In this document: one piece after another, positions 10,675-18,594 of the stretch
Layout: every line of letters begins with the position of its first letter
How positions within the stretch are numbered: the stretch's first letter is position 1
Assembly (NCBI GenBank): GCA_052387955.1
Contig: JBQTIQ010000051.1
Location: 1 to 36,191, forward strand
DNA: 36,191 nt
Direction: 5' to 3'
DNA from: JBQTIQ01 sp052387955
GTDB taxonomy: Bacteria > Actinomycetota > Acidimicrobiia > Acidimicrobiales > JACDCH01
Position numbers and translations under genes: made by a program
The notes under the pieces: model-generated
The model's input: only the letters and a program-made list of their open reading frames with translations
Database searches by the model: none
Told to the model about the DNA's origin: nothing

Positions 10675-11406
10675 TCATGCGACCGGGAAGGCGGCGGGGT
10701 CGAGGCCCTTCTCGATGTCGCTGCCGTCACCCACCGCCGCGGCCACGAAGGCACCGGTGGGGAAGAGGCCGTCGAAGTCCTTGCCCAGAGCGACACCCAG
10801 GACGCCGGCATGGGCCATCTCGATGGGCAGGATGGTGGCGGTGCTCAGAGCCGCCTGGGGGTTCTCGAGCGCGGTGAGGGCGAAGGCGTAGGTCTCCGCC
10901 GCCTGCAGTTCGAGGCCGAAGGCGAAGTCGAGGGCCTTGGCCTCGGTGTCGAGGCCCTGCAAGGTCGGGGTGAGCGCGGTGACCAGGGCGGTGTTGGCGG
11001 TGCCGGTGGCCTTGTCGCCGGCGAGGGCGCCGAAAGCGTCGGCGTGCTCCTGGTGGTGCTGGGCGAAGAGCATGCCGACCGGCAGCGTGGCCGGGGTGAG
11101 GACGCCGGCAGCCAGGCCGTAGGCGGCCACCGCGGCGAGCTCGACCGACTGGGCGAAGGCGGCGATGGCGCCGTCGTCGAGGGCTTGCGCGGCCGCACCG
11201 GACAGGAACCTCGCCGGGGCGAAGGCGGCCCCGACGGCGAGGGCGGCACCGCCGGCGCCGGCGCCGGCGAGGAAGCGCCGACGGGCGGCACCACCGACCG
11301 ACAGATGCAGTTCGGCCGTCTCGTCGCGGAACGTCCGCATGGCCTCCCGGTGCATGTCGTCCACGTCGCTGGCCATCCGGCTCAGCTCCTTGGCGCTGAT
11401 CTCCAA
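10675..11406 (-). CDS. Tat-exported ferritin-like domain protein
   Basis: The start is a TTG at 11406 placed 8 nt after a near-perfect AGGAGGT, giving 243 residues. A helical leader of about 40 residues precedes RRRFLAGAGAGG (42-53), a Tat-like signal with a small-residue hydrophobic core and a probable cleavage region near residue 65-75. There is no lipobox cysteine. The four-helix ferritin-like region carries E89, the HHQEH cluster at 117-121, E166, E171 and E196/H199, arranged as in its downstream paralogue. The two are likely old duplicates with different anchoring: this one soluble, the other a lipoprotein. It ends in ATGA relative to an alternative start of the next gene. Function is inferred only from family membership (ferritin-like, related to desiccation-related proteins). 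Confidence 0.8.
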   Translation of the reverse strand: MEISAKELSRMASDVDDMHREAMRTFRDETAELHLSVGGAARRRFLAGAGAGGAALAVGAAFAPARFLSGAAAQALDDGAIAAFAQSVELAAVAAYGLAAGVLTPATLPVGMLFAQHHQEHADAFGALAGDKATGTANTALVTALTPTLQGLDTEAKALDFAFGLELQAAETYAFALTALENPQAALSTATILPIEMAHAGVLGVALGKDFDGLFPTGAFVAAAVGDGSDIEKGLDPAAFPVA

Positions 11407-11462
11407 CGCAGCTACCTCCTGGTCAATTGGTCGATGGGGTCCTCGAGCCCGGCCGCCGTGCG

Positions 11463-11858
11463 TCACTGGACGACGACCGTGCCCTTCATGAACGGGTGGA
11501 ACGAGCAGAAGTACGTGAACGTCCCGGCGGTGTCGAAGGTGATCGGGGCGTTGGCGCCGGCGGCGATGCTGTCGGAGTTGAACGACCTGTCGTCGGCGGT
11601 GGCCGTGTGCGCCTGGGCATCGTCGTTGGTGAACGTCACCGTCGTGCCCACCGTGGTGGTGAGGCTCACCGGCTCGAACTTGAAGTCCTTGATGTCGACG
11701 GCATCGCCGGCGGCGGCGCCCACCGGCGCGGTGCCCTGTGCGCCGGTCGTCGTGGTGGTCTGGCTCGCGTCGGTGTCGCCGCCGCCACATGCGGAAACGG
11801 CGAGGACGCCGGCGGCCAGGACGGCGAGCAGGCGGCCGGAGTAGGGGTGCGCTGTCAT
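11463..11858 (-). CDS. Cupredoxin (plastocyanin-like) lipoprotein
   Basis: The protein has 131 residues. Residues 1-24 are a lipoprotein signal with lipobox VSAC (C24), followed by a Thr/Ala-rich linker (25-50) and one cupredoxin domain (about 53-131). The type-1 copper ligands can be placed as H84 (AHTATADD), C118, H121 and M124 (YFCSFHPFMKG), a complete set. It should bind one copper outside the membrane and carry electrons. It lies upstream of two ferritin-like exported proteins on the same strand with a 56-nt gap, so it may be their redox partner or serve copper handling. A 78-nt gap separates it from the kinase gene upstream. Confidence 0.9.
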   Translation of the reverse strand: MTAHPYSGRLLAVLAAGVLAVSACGGGDTDASQTTTTTGAQGTAPVGAAAGDAVDIKDFKFEPVSLTTTVGTTVTFTNDDAQAHTATADDRSFNSDSIAAGANAPITFDTAGTFTYFCSFHPFMKGTVVVQ

Positions 11859-11936
11859 GTGCGCCGTGTTCGTACCCGCGTGACGGTGCGGATGAGGGAT
11901 TCGCCTGCTCCCGGGCTACGCCGCGACCAGGTCGGG

Positions 11937-13385
11937 TCAGAACTGGAGGGCGGACAGGCTGGGCACCCATCCCTCGGCTCGCCGGCAGGCTTCGCGCCAG
12001 CGGTCACGGTCGAAGGACCGGCGGGGTTCGACCACCAACCGGGGTTCCCAGGTCGCCGCCACCTCGTCGTTCGACGCCCAGGTGCTGATGGCCAGACCGG
12101 CGAGGAACCCGGCCCCCCGGGTCGTCGCCTCCAGCTGGGGCGAGACCTCGATGCGACGCTGGGTGGCGTCGGCCAGGGCTTGCACGAACGTGGGGTTGGC
12201 CGACATCCCGCCGTCGACCCGAAGGTCACCGATGCTCAGCCCGCTGTCGGCTTCGACCGCGTCGGCCAGGTCGGCGCCCCGCTGGGCCACCCCTTCCAGC
12301 ACGGCCCGCACCACGTGGGGCCGCTCGGTGCCCCGGGTCACCCCCAGCAGCAGGGAACGGGCGCCGAAATCCCATCTCGGGGCGCCGAGCCCGAAGGGAG
12401 CGGGCACGAAGACGACGCCGTCGCTGTCGTCGCATCGCGACGCCACGTCGTGGGAAGCGGCCGCGTCGGCGATGACCCCGAGGTCGTCGCGCAACCATTC
12501 CACGTTGGTGCCGGCCGCCAACATCACCGCCTCCATGCCCCAGGTCGGCCTGCTCTCTCGCCGCCAGGCCACGATCGTGAACGAACCGGCGGGCCCGCGC
12601 GTCTCGTGCGCCGGCCGGTCGGGCCCGACCACCACGTCGAGCATGCCACCGGTCCCGAAGGTGGCCTTGGCCTGGCCCGGCTGCATGCATCCCTGGCCCA
12701 CCAGCGAGGCCTGCTGGTCGCCGGCGATGCCGGCGATAACCGGGGCTCCAGGAAGGGCGGAGGCCTCGGCGCAGGCGCCGATGGAGTCGACGATGCGGGC
12801 CATGGCCGCCGGTGGGATGCGCAAGGCGTCGAGCAGGGCCGGGTCCCAATCGCTCCCGTCGAGCTTCATGAGCCCGGTCAAGCCGGCGTTGGTGAGGTCG
12901 GTGACGTGGGACCGGCCTTCTGACAGGGCCCAGACCAGCCACGAGTCGACGGTGCCGACGACAAGGTCCCGCTGGCGGTCCCGGTCGGCCTGGTCGAGCA
13001 GGTAGGCGGCTTTGGTGGCGGTGGCGTTGGGGGCCAGCCGGAGCCCTTTGGGCTGGAGCATGAGGCAGGTGCCGACCGTGCGCAGGTCCTGCCACCCGAT
13101 GCCTGGGCCGACCGGTTCGCCGCTGGCCCGGTCCCACACCACCGTCGACGCCCGCTGGTTGGTGATACCGACGGCCCCCACCGGGCCCCCTGAGCGCAGA
13201 GCGGCCCGGGCGCACTCGACGGCGGCGGCGGCCATGGCGGCCGGGTCGAACTCGACGAACCCGGGTGCCGGCGTGGTCGGGAGCAACGCCCGGTAGTGCA
13301 CGTCGGTCACCGAGGCGTCGGGCCGTACGATCGCCGCCCGCAGCCCGCTGGTGCCGACGTCGATCACCAAGACGGACTCGCTCAT
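11937..13385 (-). CDS. FGGY-family carbohydrate kinase, glycerol kinase-like
   Basis: The protein has 482 residues. The N-terminal FGGY domain starts IDVGTSGLRAAIV (phosphate loop 1), and the C-terminal domain has DLRVDGGMSANPTF and ATTRGAGFLAG. The sequence is closest in style to glycerol kinase (GITNQR, GWQDLRT, GDQQASL, MEAVMLAAG). However, glycerol-contacting positions known from E. coli GlpK are only partly kept. R78, W98 and the catalytic D223 are present, but the glutamate after the arginine is A79 and the tyrosine of the PYFSGTK motif is N120. The substrate may therefore be another polyol or sugar. The ATG at 13385 gives the normal N-terminus. A repeat copy (13388-13464) abuts the start. 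GlpD and an AGPS-like enzyme are nearby. Confidence 0.85.
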   Translation of the reverse strand: MSESVLVIDVGTSGLRAAIVRPDASVTDVHYRALLPTTPAPGFVEFDPAAMAAAAVECARAALRSGGPVGAVGITNQRASTVVWDRASGEPVGPGIGWQDLRTVGTCLMLQPKGLRLAPNATATKAAYLLDQADRDRQRDLVVGTVDSWLVWALSEGRSHVTDLTNAGLTGLMKLDGSDWDPALLDALRIPPAAMARIVDSIGACAEASALPGAPVIAGIAGDQQASLVGQGCMQPGQAKATFGTGGMLDVVVGPDRPAHETRGPAGSFTIVAWRRESRPTWGMEAVMLAAGTNVEWLRDDLGVIADAAASHDVASRCDDSDGVVFVPAPFGLGAPRWDFGARSLLLGVTRGTERPHVVRAVLEGVAQRGADLADAVEADSGLSIGDLRVDGGMSANPTFVQALADATQRRIEVSPQLEATTRGAGFLAGLAISTWASNDEVAATWEPRLVVEPRRSFDRDRWREACRRAEGWVPSLSALQF

Positions 13386-13387
13386 TG

Positions 13388-13464
13388 CTGGCTGGCGTTC
13401 CCCGGCCACGCAGGCCGGGCGGGGCCGCACCTGCGCTGGCGCTCCGGTGCTCGCATCGGCGGAC
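13388..13464 (+). repeat. Dispersed ~70 bp intergenic repeat, copy B
   Basis: This copy matches copies A and C (GGCGTTCCCCGGCCACGCAG core, then CCTGCGCTGGCGCTCC and CTCGCATCGGCGGAC). It has an extended stem CCCGGCC-acgca-GGCCGGG. It begins 2 nt from the start codon of the kinase at 13385. Read on that gene's strand it therefore makes up its whole immediate leader, including a GGGGAA that may serve as ribosome site. Confidence 0.75.
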
Positions 13465-13543
13465 AGTCAAGCAGGCCGGGGTGCCGCCGGCGACGAATCA
13501 GCTCTCAATGGGGCCCCGGACTAGGTCTGCCGATGCCTTCTCG

Positions 13544-13885
13544 CTAACGCTTGCTCGCGATGAGGGCACCGAAGGTGCCGAGCACGGCCGCCACCATGAG
13601 GTTGAAGGCCAACGCCAGCACCGAGACCGGGTCGCCGGTGGCCAGCGAGACGACGACGTTGACCAACTGCAGCAGTGCCGCCGTCGTCACGCCGGCGACG
13701 AGGCCGTGGCTGTAGGGCAGGTCCGGTCGCTTGGAGGCAGCCACGAAGCCGGCGACCACCCACCCCACCAGGATCACCGCCAACAGCGCGCCAACGTCGA
13801 GGAGCCCCCCGATCGCGGCGGCGGGGACGGCCAGGGCGACCCCGACGCCGGCCCCGACCGCCACCGCCCGCCAGTCGAGGCTCAC
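13544..13885 (-). CDS. Small four-helix membrane protein of unknown function
   Basis: The 113-residue protein is almost entirely hydrophobic. Four predicted membrane spans lie at about residues 7-27, 31-50, 60-82 and 87-109, with basic residues in the loop SKRPDLPYSHG (51-61) and at the C-terminus (ASKR). I recognise no catalytic motif. The general look resembles small actinobacterial TIGR04086/DUF-type membrane proteins, but I cannot assign a family. Its GTG start (13885) overlaps the stop of the upstream FAD enzyme by 4 nt (GTGA), so it is translationally coupled to it and may anchor it or act in the same lipid-related step. It lies 158 nt from the kinase start. Confidence 0.7.
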   Translation of the reverse strand: MSLDWRAVAVGAGVGVALAVPAAAIGGLLDVGALLAVILVGWVVAGFVAASKRPDLPYSHGLVAGVTTAALLQLVNVVVSLATGDPVSVLALAFNLMVAAVLGTFGALIASKR

Positions 13886-15396
13886 GGCGGGAACCCGGCA
13901 TCGCCGAAGGGGTCGGGGAGGCCGAGCTTGCCCGGGTTGAGGATGCCGAGAGGGTCCAGTGCCGCCTTGGCTGCGATCAGCACGTCATAGGCCGGCCCCA
14001 ACACCTGGCGCACGAAGCGCGACCGGTTGAGCCCCACCCCGTGATGGTGGCTGAGGGCCGCGCCGGCGTCGACCGCGGCGTGCTGGCCGGCGTCCCAGGC
14101 GGCCACGTAGTAGCGCTCCCGGTCCTCGCCGGCGGGGTGCCCGGCAAAGGTGAAGTACAGGCAGCCGCCGTCGCGGTAGCTGTGGGACTGATGGGCCGAC
14201 ACCGAAACGGTCCCGTCGACCCCGGCGAGGGCGGCCACGGTGGCCGAGTGGATGCGGGGCAGGTCCGCCCACCGCCCCGAGACCTCCACGGTGTCGACCA
14301 CGTAGCCCTTCGAGATCAGGTCCTGGAGGGCGGCCGTGTCGTTGCGGTGTGCCAGCCAGCGGTCGACGAGGGCCGGGTCGGCAACCTCGCCGCCGCGGCC
14401 CGCCTCGGCGGCGACGATCGACGCTGCCGCTTCGATCAGCGCCGGCTCCCCCTGGTCGTAGGCCAGGAGGAGGTTGACGTCGGTGCCGAATCCCCGGGCC
14501 GCCTCGGTTGCGTCGTAGAGCCGCAGCGCGGCAGGGGTGGCACCTCGTTGTACGGCGCGGCGCATGGCGTCGAGGCCGTCGTCGAACCGGTCGAAGGCGA
14601 ACGCCGCCCGGCTGGTGGCGGGGGGCGAGTGGTGGGCGCGCAGGCGGGCGCCGGTGACGATGCCGAGCGTGCCCTCGGAGCCGACGAAGAGCTGGGTCAG
14701 GTCCGGTCCGGCACGGCCGTGGGTGGGGCCGCCGATGGGGACCGTTCGGCCGTCGGCGAGGACCACGTCGAGGCCGGTGACCATGTCCTCGATCGTCCCG
14801 TAGCGGGTGGAGAGCTGGCCCGCGCTGCGGCACGCGATCCATCCTCCGATGGTGGAGAGGGCGATCGACTGGGGCCAGTGGCCGAGCGTGAGCCCGCACT
14901 GCGACAGTCCCGCCTCGAGGTCGTCGCCGAAGGTCCCGGCCCGGACGTCGACGACCAGCGACGTGGTATCGACGTCGACGATCCCCGCCAACCCACACAG
15001 GTCGACGACCACGCCGCCGTGGACGGGCAGCGAGCCCCCGCACACGCCGCTGCGCCCGCCGGCTGCGACCACCGGCACCCGGGCCTCGTGGCACAACGAC
15101 ATCACCGCGCCGACTTGGGTGGCGTCATGGGGCCGCACCACCACGGCCGCCAGCGCCGGGGCCCGGCCCTCGGTGGCCCACACCATGGCCAACGGCCACC
15201 AGTCACGGCTCGACTCGGCGATGTCGCCGGCGTCGGTGATCACCCTCGCCCCGGTGGCCTGGAGCCGCGACAGCAGCCGGTCGTCGACCTCCACGACCCG
15301 GCCCCGGAGCCGGGCGGTGACGTCGCCGGCGGGGACGGCGAAGGGGATCGGCGGCGTCGGCCGGCCCAGCGGCGGTGGGAGGACGGGGCTGCTCAC
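13882..15396 (-). CDS. FAD-binding oxidase, alkyldihydroxyacetonephosphate synthase (AGPS)-like
   Basis: This is a VAO-family flavoprotein of 504 residues. The FAD-binding half has VAAGGRSGVCGG and GSEGTLGIV. The WPQSIALSTIGGWIACRSAGQ and RYGTIEDMV segments are typical of AGPS, and the C-terminus carries the AGPS hallmark SHHHGVG (histidines about 450-452) and LDPLGILNPGKL. AGPS exchanges the acyl chain of acyl-DHAP for a fatty alcohol, the first ether-lipid step. Bacterial homologues of this length are common in actinobacteria, but few have been tested. The GTG at 15396 is chosen over a TTG at 15408. It is divergent from an alpha/beta hydrolase only 26 nt away and overlaps a small membrane protein by 4 nt. 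The setting near kinase and GlpD genes supports a DHAP-linked role. Confidence 0.85.
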   Translation of the reverse strand: MSSPVLPPPLGRPTPPIPFAVPAGDVTARLRGRVVEVDDRLLSRLQATGARVITDAGDIAESSRDWWPLAMVWATEGRAPALAAVVVRPHDATQVGAVMSLCHEARVPVVAAGGRSGVCGGSLPVHGGVVVDLCGLAGIVDVDTTSLVVDVRAGTFGDDLEAGLSQCGLTLGHWPQSIALSTIGGWIACRSAGQLSTRYGTIEDMVTGLDVVLADGRTVPIGGPTHGRAGPDLTQLFVGSEGTLGIVTGARLRAHHSPPATSRAAFAFDRFDDGLDAMRRAVQRGATPAALRLYDATEAARGFGTDVNLLLAYDQGEPALIEAAASIVAAEAGRGGEVADPALVDRWLAHRNDTAALQDLISKGYVVDTVEVSGRWADLPRIHSATVAALAGVDGTVSVSAHQSHSYRDGGCLYFTFAGHPAGEDRERYYVAAWDAGQHAAVDAGAALSHHHGVGLNRSRFVRQVLGPAYDVLIAAKAALDPLGILNPGKLGLPDPFGDAGFPP

Positions 15397-15410
15397 GACC
15401 CCCCACAACC

Positions 15411-15416
15411 TATTGT
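15411..15416 (+). promoter_or_regulatory. -10 element for a leaderless transcript (TATTGT)
   Basis: TATTGT fits TANNNT and ends 6 nt before the ATG at 15423, so transcription would start at or next to the start codon. No ribosome site precedes this ATG. The whole divergent gap is only 26 nt. Confidence 0.55.
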
Positions 15417-15422
15417 CGTCCG

Positions 15423-16277
15423 ATGAAGGGCCCGGTTCTGCTGCGCCTGGCCGACGGGCGGACCTTGGCCTACGACGACGTCGGCGACCCCGCCGGCGTG
15501 CCTGTGGTGTACCTCCACGGGGCGCCCGACTGCCGGCTGGCCCGCCATCCCGACGACGGTGTGGCCGCCGCGGCCGGGGTACGGCTGCTGGCCGTCGACC
15601 GTCCCGGGTACGGCCGCTCGACGTTCGACCCCTCGGCGTCGCTGGCCTCGGTGGCGGCCGACGTCGGGGCCTTGGCCGACGCCGTCGGTATGGGCCGCTT
15701 CGGCATGTCGGCTTGGTCCGCCGGCGCGCCCTACGCGCTGGCGGTGGCCGCCACCCGCCCTCGGCAGGTACGGGCGGTCGCGGTCGGGTGTGGCCTGGCC
15801 CCCATAGCCGGACGTCCCGAGCTGCACGAGTGGGTGGCCGAGGCCGGTGCCGCGGCTCTGGCCGAGGATGCCGCCATGGTGTCCGTGCCGGCGCCGGCAG
15901 GGCTCGACGTGGCCTTGGCCCGCCAACACCTGGCCGAGTCCGGGGGACCGCTCCGGGCCACCGAACTGGCCGCGGTCCCCGGGGCCGAGCTGGCTCTGGC
16001 CCGCTCGTTGGTCGAGGCCTTGGCGGGAGGCGTGGCCGGTTTCCGCCGAGACGTCGAGGTCCTGCTGTCCGATCCTGATGTCGATTTCACCGCGGTGGGC
16101 TGCCCCGTCCGACTCCTCTACGGTGAGCGCGACCCGGTGGCGCCGCCGGCTCACGGCCGCTGGTGGGCGGGCACGCTGGCGTCGACCGAACTCGAGGTGG
16201 TGGCCGGCGCCGGGCACACCCTCTGCTTGGTGCGCTGGGCCCAGCTCCTCCGTTGGCTGGCGCAGGAGAGCCGCTGA
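15423..16277 (+). CDS. Alpha/beta hydrolase
   Basis: The 284-residue protein has a single alpha/beta hydrolase fold. The oxyanion-hole HG is at 32-33 (YLHGAPD), the nucleophile elbow is S-A-W-S-A-G with S99, the acid is the aspartate of LLYGERDPVAP, and the histidine is in GAGHTLCLV near the C-terminus, completing the triad. The elbow has Ala where Gly is usual two residues before the serine. Substrate unknown; no signal peptide, so cytoplasmic. The ATG at 15423 follows a TATTGT box by 6 nt, so it is probably leaderless. The promoter region is shared with the divergent AGPS-like gene, which could mean joint control. Confidence 0.88.
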   Translation: MKGPVLLRLADGRTLAYDDVGDPAGVPVVYLHGAPDCRLARHPDDGVAAAAGVRLLAVDRPGYGRSTFDPSASLASVAADVGALADAVGMGRFGMSAWSAGAPYALAVAATRPRQVRAVAVGCGLAPIAGRPELHEWVAEAGAAALAEDAAMVSVPAPAGLDVALARQHLAESGGPLRATELAAVPGAELALARSLVEALAGGVAGFRRDVEVLLSDPDVDFTAVGCPVRLLYGERDPVAPPAHGRWWAGTLASTELEVVAGAGHTLCLVRWAQLLRWLAQESR

Positions 16278-16464
16278 GACACTCGACGGTCCGATCCGGC
16301 GTCATGCCGGGTCTCGCCGTCCGTCAGCCAGCAGGGCCAGCAGTACGAGGGCGGGCCAGCTGAGCGGGTCACGGTCGAGGCAGGAGGCTCCCGGCGGCGC
16401 GCCTCGATGGTGAGGATCGTTCCCATGACCACGGCCGCGAGCACGACGGGCGACGCCAGCGTCC

Positions 16465-18156
16465 TCAGGCCGGCCGGGGCATGGTGACCGCCGCCGTCTC
16501 GGGCCGGCCGGGGGCGTCGCCTTCCAGTGCCACCGAGCGCCGGTAGGCCTCGGCCTGGCGGGCCTGCTCGGCCTCGTCCCAGCCCAGCTCGGGGCCGATC
16601 AGCGCGGCCACCTCGCTGGCGACGGCGACCGATGCGTCACGAGCGAGGACCCGGGCCCGGGTGCGACGGGCGAGCACGTCGTCGACGGTGAGGGCCATCT
16701 CGAAGCGCGCCCCGTACACCGCTTCGGCCCGCAGGTACGGCAGGCCCGGCACCAGTGGCCGGCGCAGCGACGGGTCGCCGTCGGGCCCGTCGGCCAGCGA
16801 GAGCACCGAGCGGGCCCCGTCGCCGTAGCGCTCGGCCAGATGGGCCAGCGTCTCGTCACCGTTCGCCGACGCCACCGTGGCCGCGAACCCGGCCGCCCCC
16901 AGCAGCGGCAGTCGGCGGGTGACGCTGCCCCCGATGGTCCGCCCCTCCCGGCGCCGGCCGACAACGCCGAGCACCGCGTCGACGGTCTGGGCGGCCATCG
17001 CCCGGTACGTGGTCAGCTTGCCCCCGGCGACGGTGACGACACCGCCGGGCGAGGTGACCACCAGATGACGGCGGGACAGGTCCGCGGTGCGGCCGCCACC
17101 GGACGAGCGGACCAACGGCCGCAGCCCAGCCCACGTCCCGACCACGTCGGCCTCGGTGATCGAAGTGGTGAGGGCGGCGTTGACCGAGCCGAGCAGGTAG
17201 GCGACGTCGTCGTGGGTGCACCGGGGGTCGTCGAGAGGCCCGTCGTAGTCGGTGTCGGTGGTGCCGATGTAGGTGTGGTCGCCCCACGGGACGACGAACA
17301 CCGACCGGCCGCCGGCCGCAGGCAGTACGGCGGCGACACGATTGCGGACCATGGCCCACGGCACGGTCACGTGGGTGCCCTTGGCCGGTCGCAGGGTGCC
17401 GGGGTGGGTGCCCTCGTCGAGGGCGCGCACGTCGTCGGTCCATACCCCGGTGGCGTTCACGATGGCCCGGGCCCGGACCGCGAGCTCCTCGCCCTCGGCG
17501 GTGCGCAGACGGGCACCCACGATCTGACCGTCACCGCTTTTGTCGAAGCCGGTCACGGCAACACCGTTGGCGACGACGGCGTCGTAGCCGTCCGCCGCGG
17601 TGCGGGCGACGGTCAACGTCAGCCGGGCGTCGTCGGCCTGGGCGTCGTAGTAGAGGTACGCCCCGGCGATGCGCTCGGCGGGCAGGGTCGGCAGTTGCTC
17701 GACGGCACGGGCGGTGGACAGCCGTTGGTGGAGCTTGCCGACGCGGGCGCCGCCGGTGAGGTCGTACATCCACATGGCCGAGCCCAGTGCCCGGGCCACC
17801 GGGGGCGGGACGAGGCCGTCCTGCGTGAACAGCGGGATGAGGAACGGGACGATCCGCACCAGATGCGCAGCGTTGTGGCAGAGACGTTGGCGCTCGTGCA
17901 GGGCCTGGTAGACGAGGCGGAAGTCGCCCTGTTGGAGGTAGCGCAGTCCGCCGTGGACGAGCTTGGACGAGCGCGACGAGGTCCCGGAGGCGAAGTCGGC
18001 CCGCTCGACGAGGGCGGTGCGCAGGCCCCGGCTGGCGGCGTCGAGGGCGGTACCAGCCCCGGTGATGCCGCCCCCGACGACGAGGACGTCGAAGGACTCG
18101 CCGGCGAGACGCCCCAGGTTCGCGGTCCGTTCGAAGGCGGCGGAGCGGCCCGTCAT
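16465..18156 (-). CDS. glpD: Glycerol-3-phosphate dehydrogenase, FAD-dependent
   Basis: GlpD oxidises sn-glycerol-3-phosphate to DHAP at the membrane and passes electrons to quinone. The 563-residue protein has the FAD Rossmann motif VVGGGITGAGTALDAASRG (about 26-44). The signature TSSRSSKLVHGGLRYLQQ follows (residues about 59-76), then YIGTTDTDYDG, and the C-terminal DAO_C region with a helical end. Length and motifs match aerobic GlpD. The ATG at 18156 lies 8 nt after a TACGTT box on the minus strand, so the mRNA may be leaderless. Together with the FGGY kinase and AGPS-like enzyme it forms a G3P/DHAP neighbourhood, although the hydrolase between them reads the other way. Confidence 0.96.
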   Translation of the reverse strand: MTGRSAAFERTANLGRLAGESFDVLVVGGGITGAGTALDAASRGLRTALVERADFASGTSSRSSKLVHGGLRYLQQGDFRLVYQALHERQRLCHNAAHLVRIVPFLIPLFTQDGLVPPPVARALGSAMWMYDLTGGARVGKLHQRLSTARAVEQLPTLPAERIAGAYLYYDAQADDARLTLTVARTAADGYDAVVANGVAVTGFDKSGDGQIVGARLRTAEGEELAVRARAIVNATGVWTDDVRALDEGTHPGTLRPAKGTHVTVPWAMVRNRVAAVLPAAGGRSVFVVPWGDHTYIGTTDTDYDGPLDDPRCTHDDVAYLLGSVNAALTTSITEADVVGTWAGLRPLVRSSGGGRTADLSRRHLVVTSPGGVVTVAGGKLTTYRAMAAQTVDAVLGVVGRRREGRTIGGSVTRRLPLLGAAGFAATVASANGDETLAHLAERYGDGARSVLSLADGPDGDPSLRRPLVPGLPYLRAEAVYGARFEMALTVDDVLARRTRARVLARDASVAVASEVAALIGPELGWDEAEQARQAEAYRRSVALEGDAPGRPETAAVTMPRPA

Positions 18157-18164
18157 GTCGGGCC

Positions 18165-18170
18165 AACGTA
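18165..18170 (-). promoter_or_regulatory. -10 element for glpD (TACGTT)
   Basis: On the minus strand TACGTT lies 8 nt before the glpD ATG, a spacing that suits a leaderless or near-leaderless mRNA. There is no ribosome site between them and no clear -35. Confidence 0.5.
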
Positions 18171-18291
18171 CCGCCAGCGCTGTCCGGCACCGCCGGTGGC
18201 CACTTCGTGCGCCGAGGGTCGACCCGATTCGATCCCAATCTCGCTACCGCCATCACCTGGTATGTGACGGCTTCGGCCAGATCTTCGGCAT

Positions 18292-18462
18292 CTATACCGG
18301 TGGGCGCGAGTCGATGAATTCCCCGCTGGTCCCGTCCGTCTCGAGATCGATCTGCTCCACTACGCAGAAGGTGCAGAGCTGCACGAAGCGGTCATAATCG
18401 AGCTCCCTTTCGATCTGCACAGCTGAGTCGCGTTCGTTATCTGCCGTGGATGCGCTAAACAT
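18292..18462 (-). CDS. Doubtful small hypothetical protein
   Basis: A 56-residue frame from an ATG at 18462 (71 residues from a TTG at 18507) ends at 18292. It is acidic, with one C-x-x-C pair in FVQLCTFCVVEQ and no membrane span. Third-position G/C is clearly higher in its second half, which suggests coding, but there is no ribosome site and the surrounding DNA is GC-poor. It may be the relic of a longer acquired gene. I recognise no family. Confidence 0.28.
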   Translation of the reverse strand: MFSASTADNERDSAVQIERELDYDRFVQLCTFCVVEQIDLETDGTSGEFIDSRPPV

Positions 18463-18594
18463 TGGGGTCGGAGAAGCCGTTGCCCTACTCGGGCACTTCG
18501 AGGACAATGACGGCTACGGCGCCGGCCGCGCCGACTAAACGCAGCAGCTACACGCACCACACGACGCAGTTCGGTCAGGAGGTCGGTTCGGCCC

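Larger units (their letters stand above)
18157..18594. other. GC-poor intergenic stretch between glpD and the bldC-like gene
   Basis: These 438 nt separate two divergently read genes. G+C falls to roughly 55-58% in counted 60-nt stretches (18241-18300 and 18361-18420), well below the flanking genes. The glpD promoter lies at the left end. Apart from a doubtful small minus-strand frame (18292-18462) I see no clear gene, RNA or repeat. The composition suggests a remnant of transferred DNA or an old regulatory region. Confidence 0.6.

Noticed and set aside
16302..16450. Possible small membrane protein on the minus strand between the hydrolase and glpD, with two hydrophobic stretches in different frames
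   Set aside because: The two hydrophobic segments (one with VVLAAVVMGTILTI, the other LVLLALLAD) are in different frames, no ribosome site precedes them, and no frame gives a sensible whole protein. It could be a frameshifted relic, but the support is too weak.
18210..18255. tRNA-like T-loop string GATTCGATCCC
   Set aside because: The flanking bases do not form T-arm or acceptor stems and no anticodon arm can be drawn upstream.
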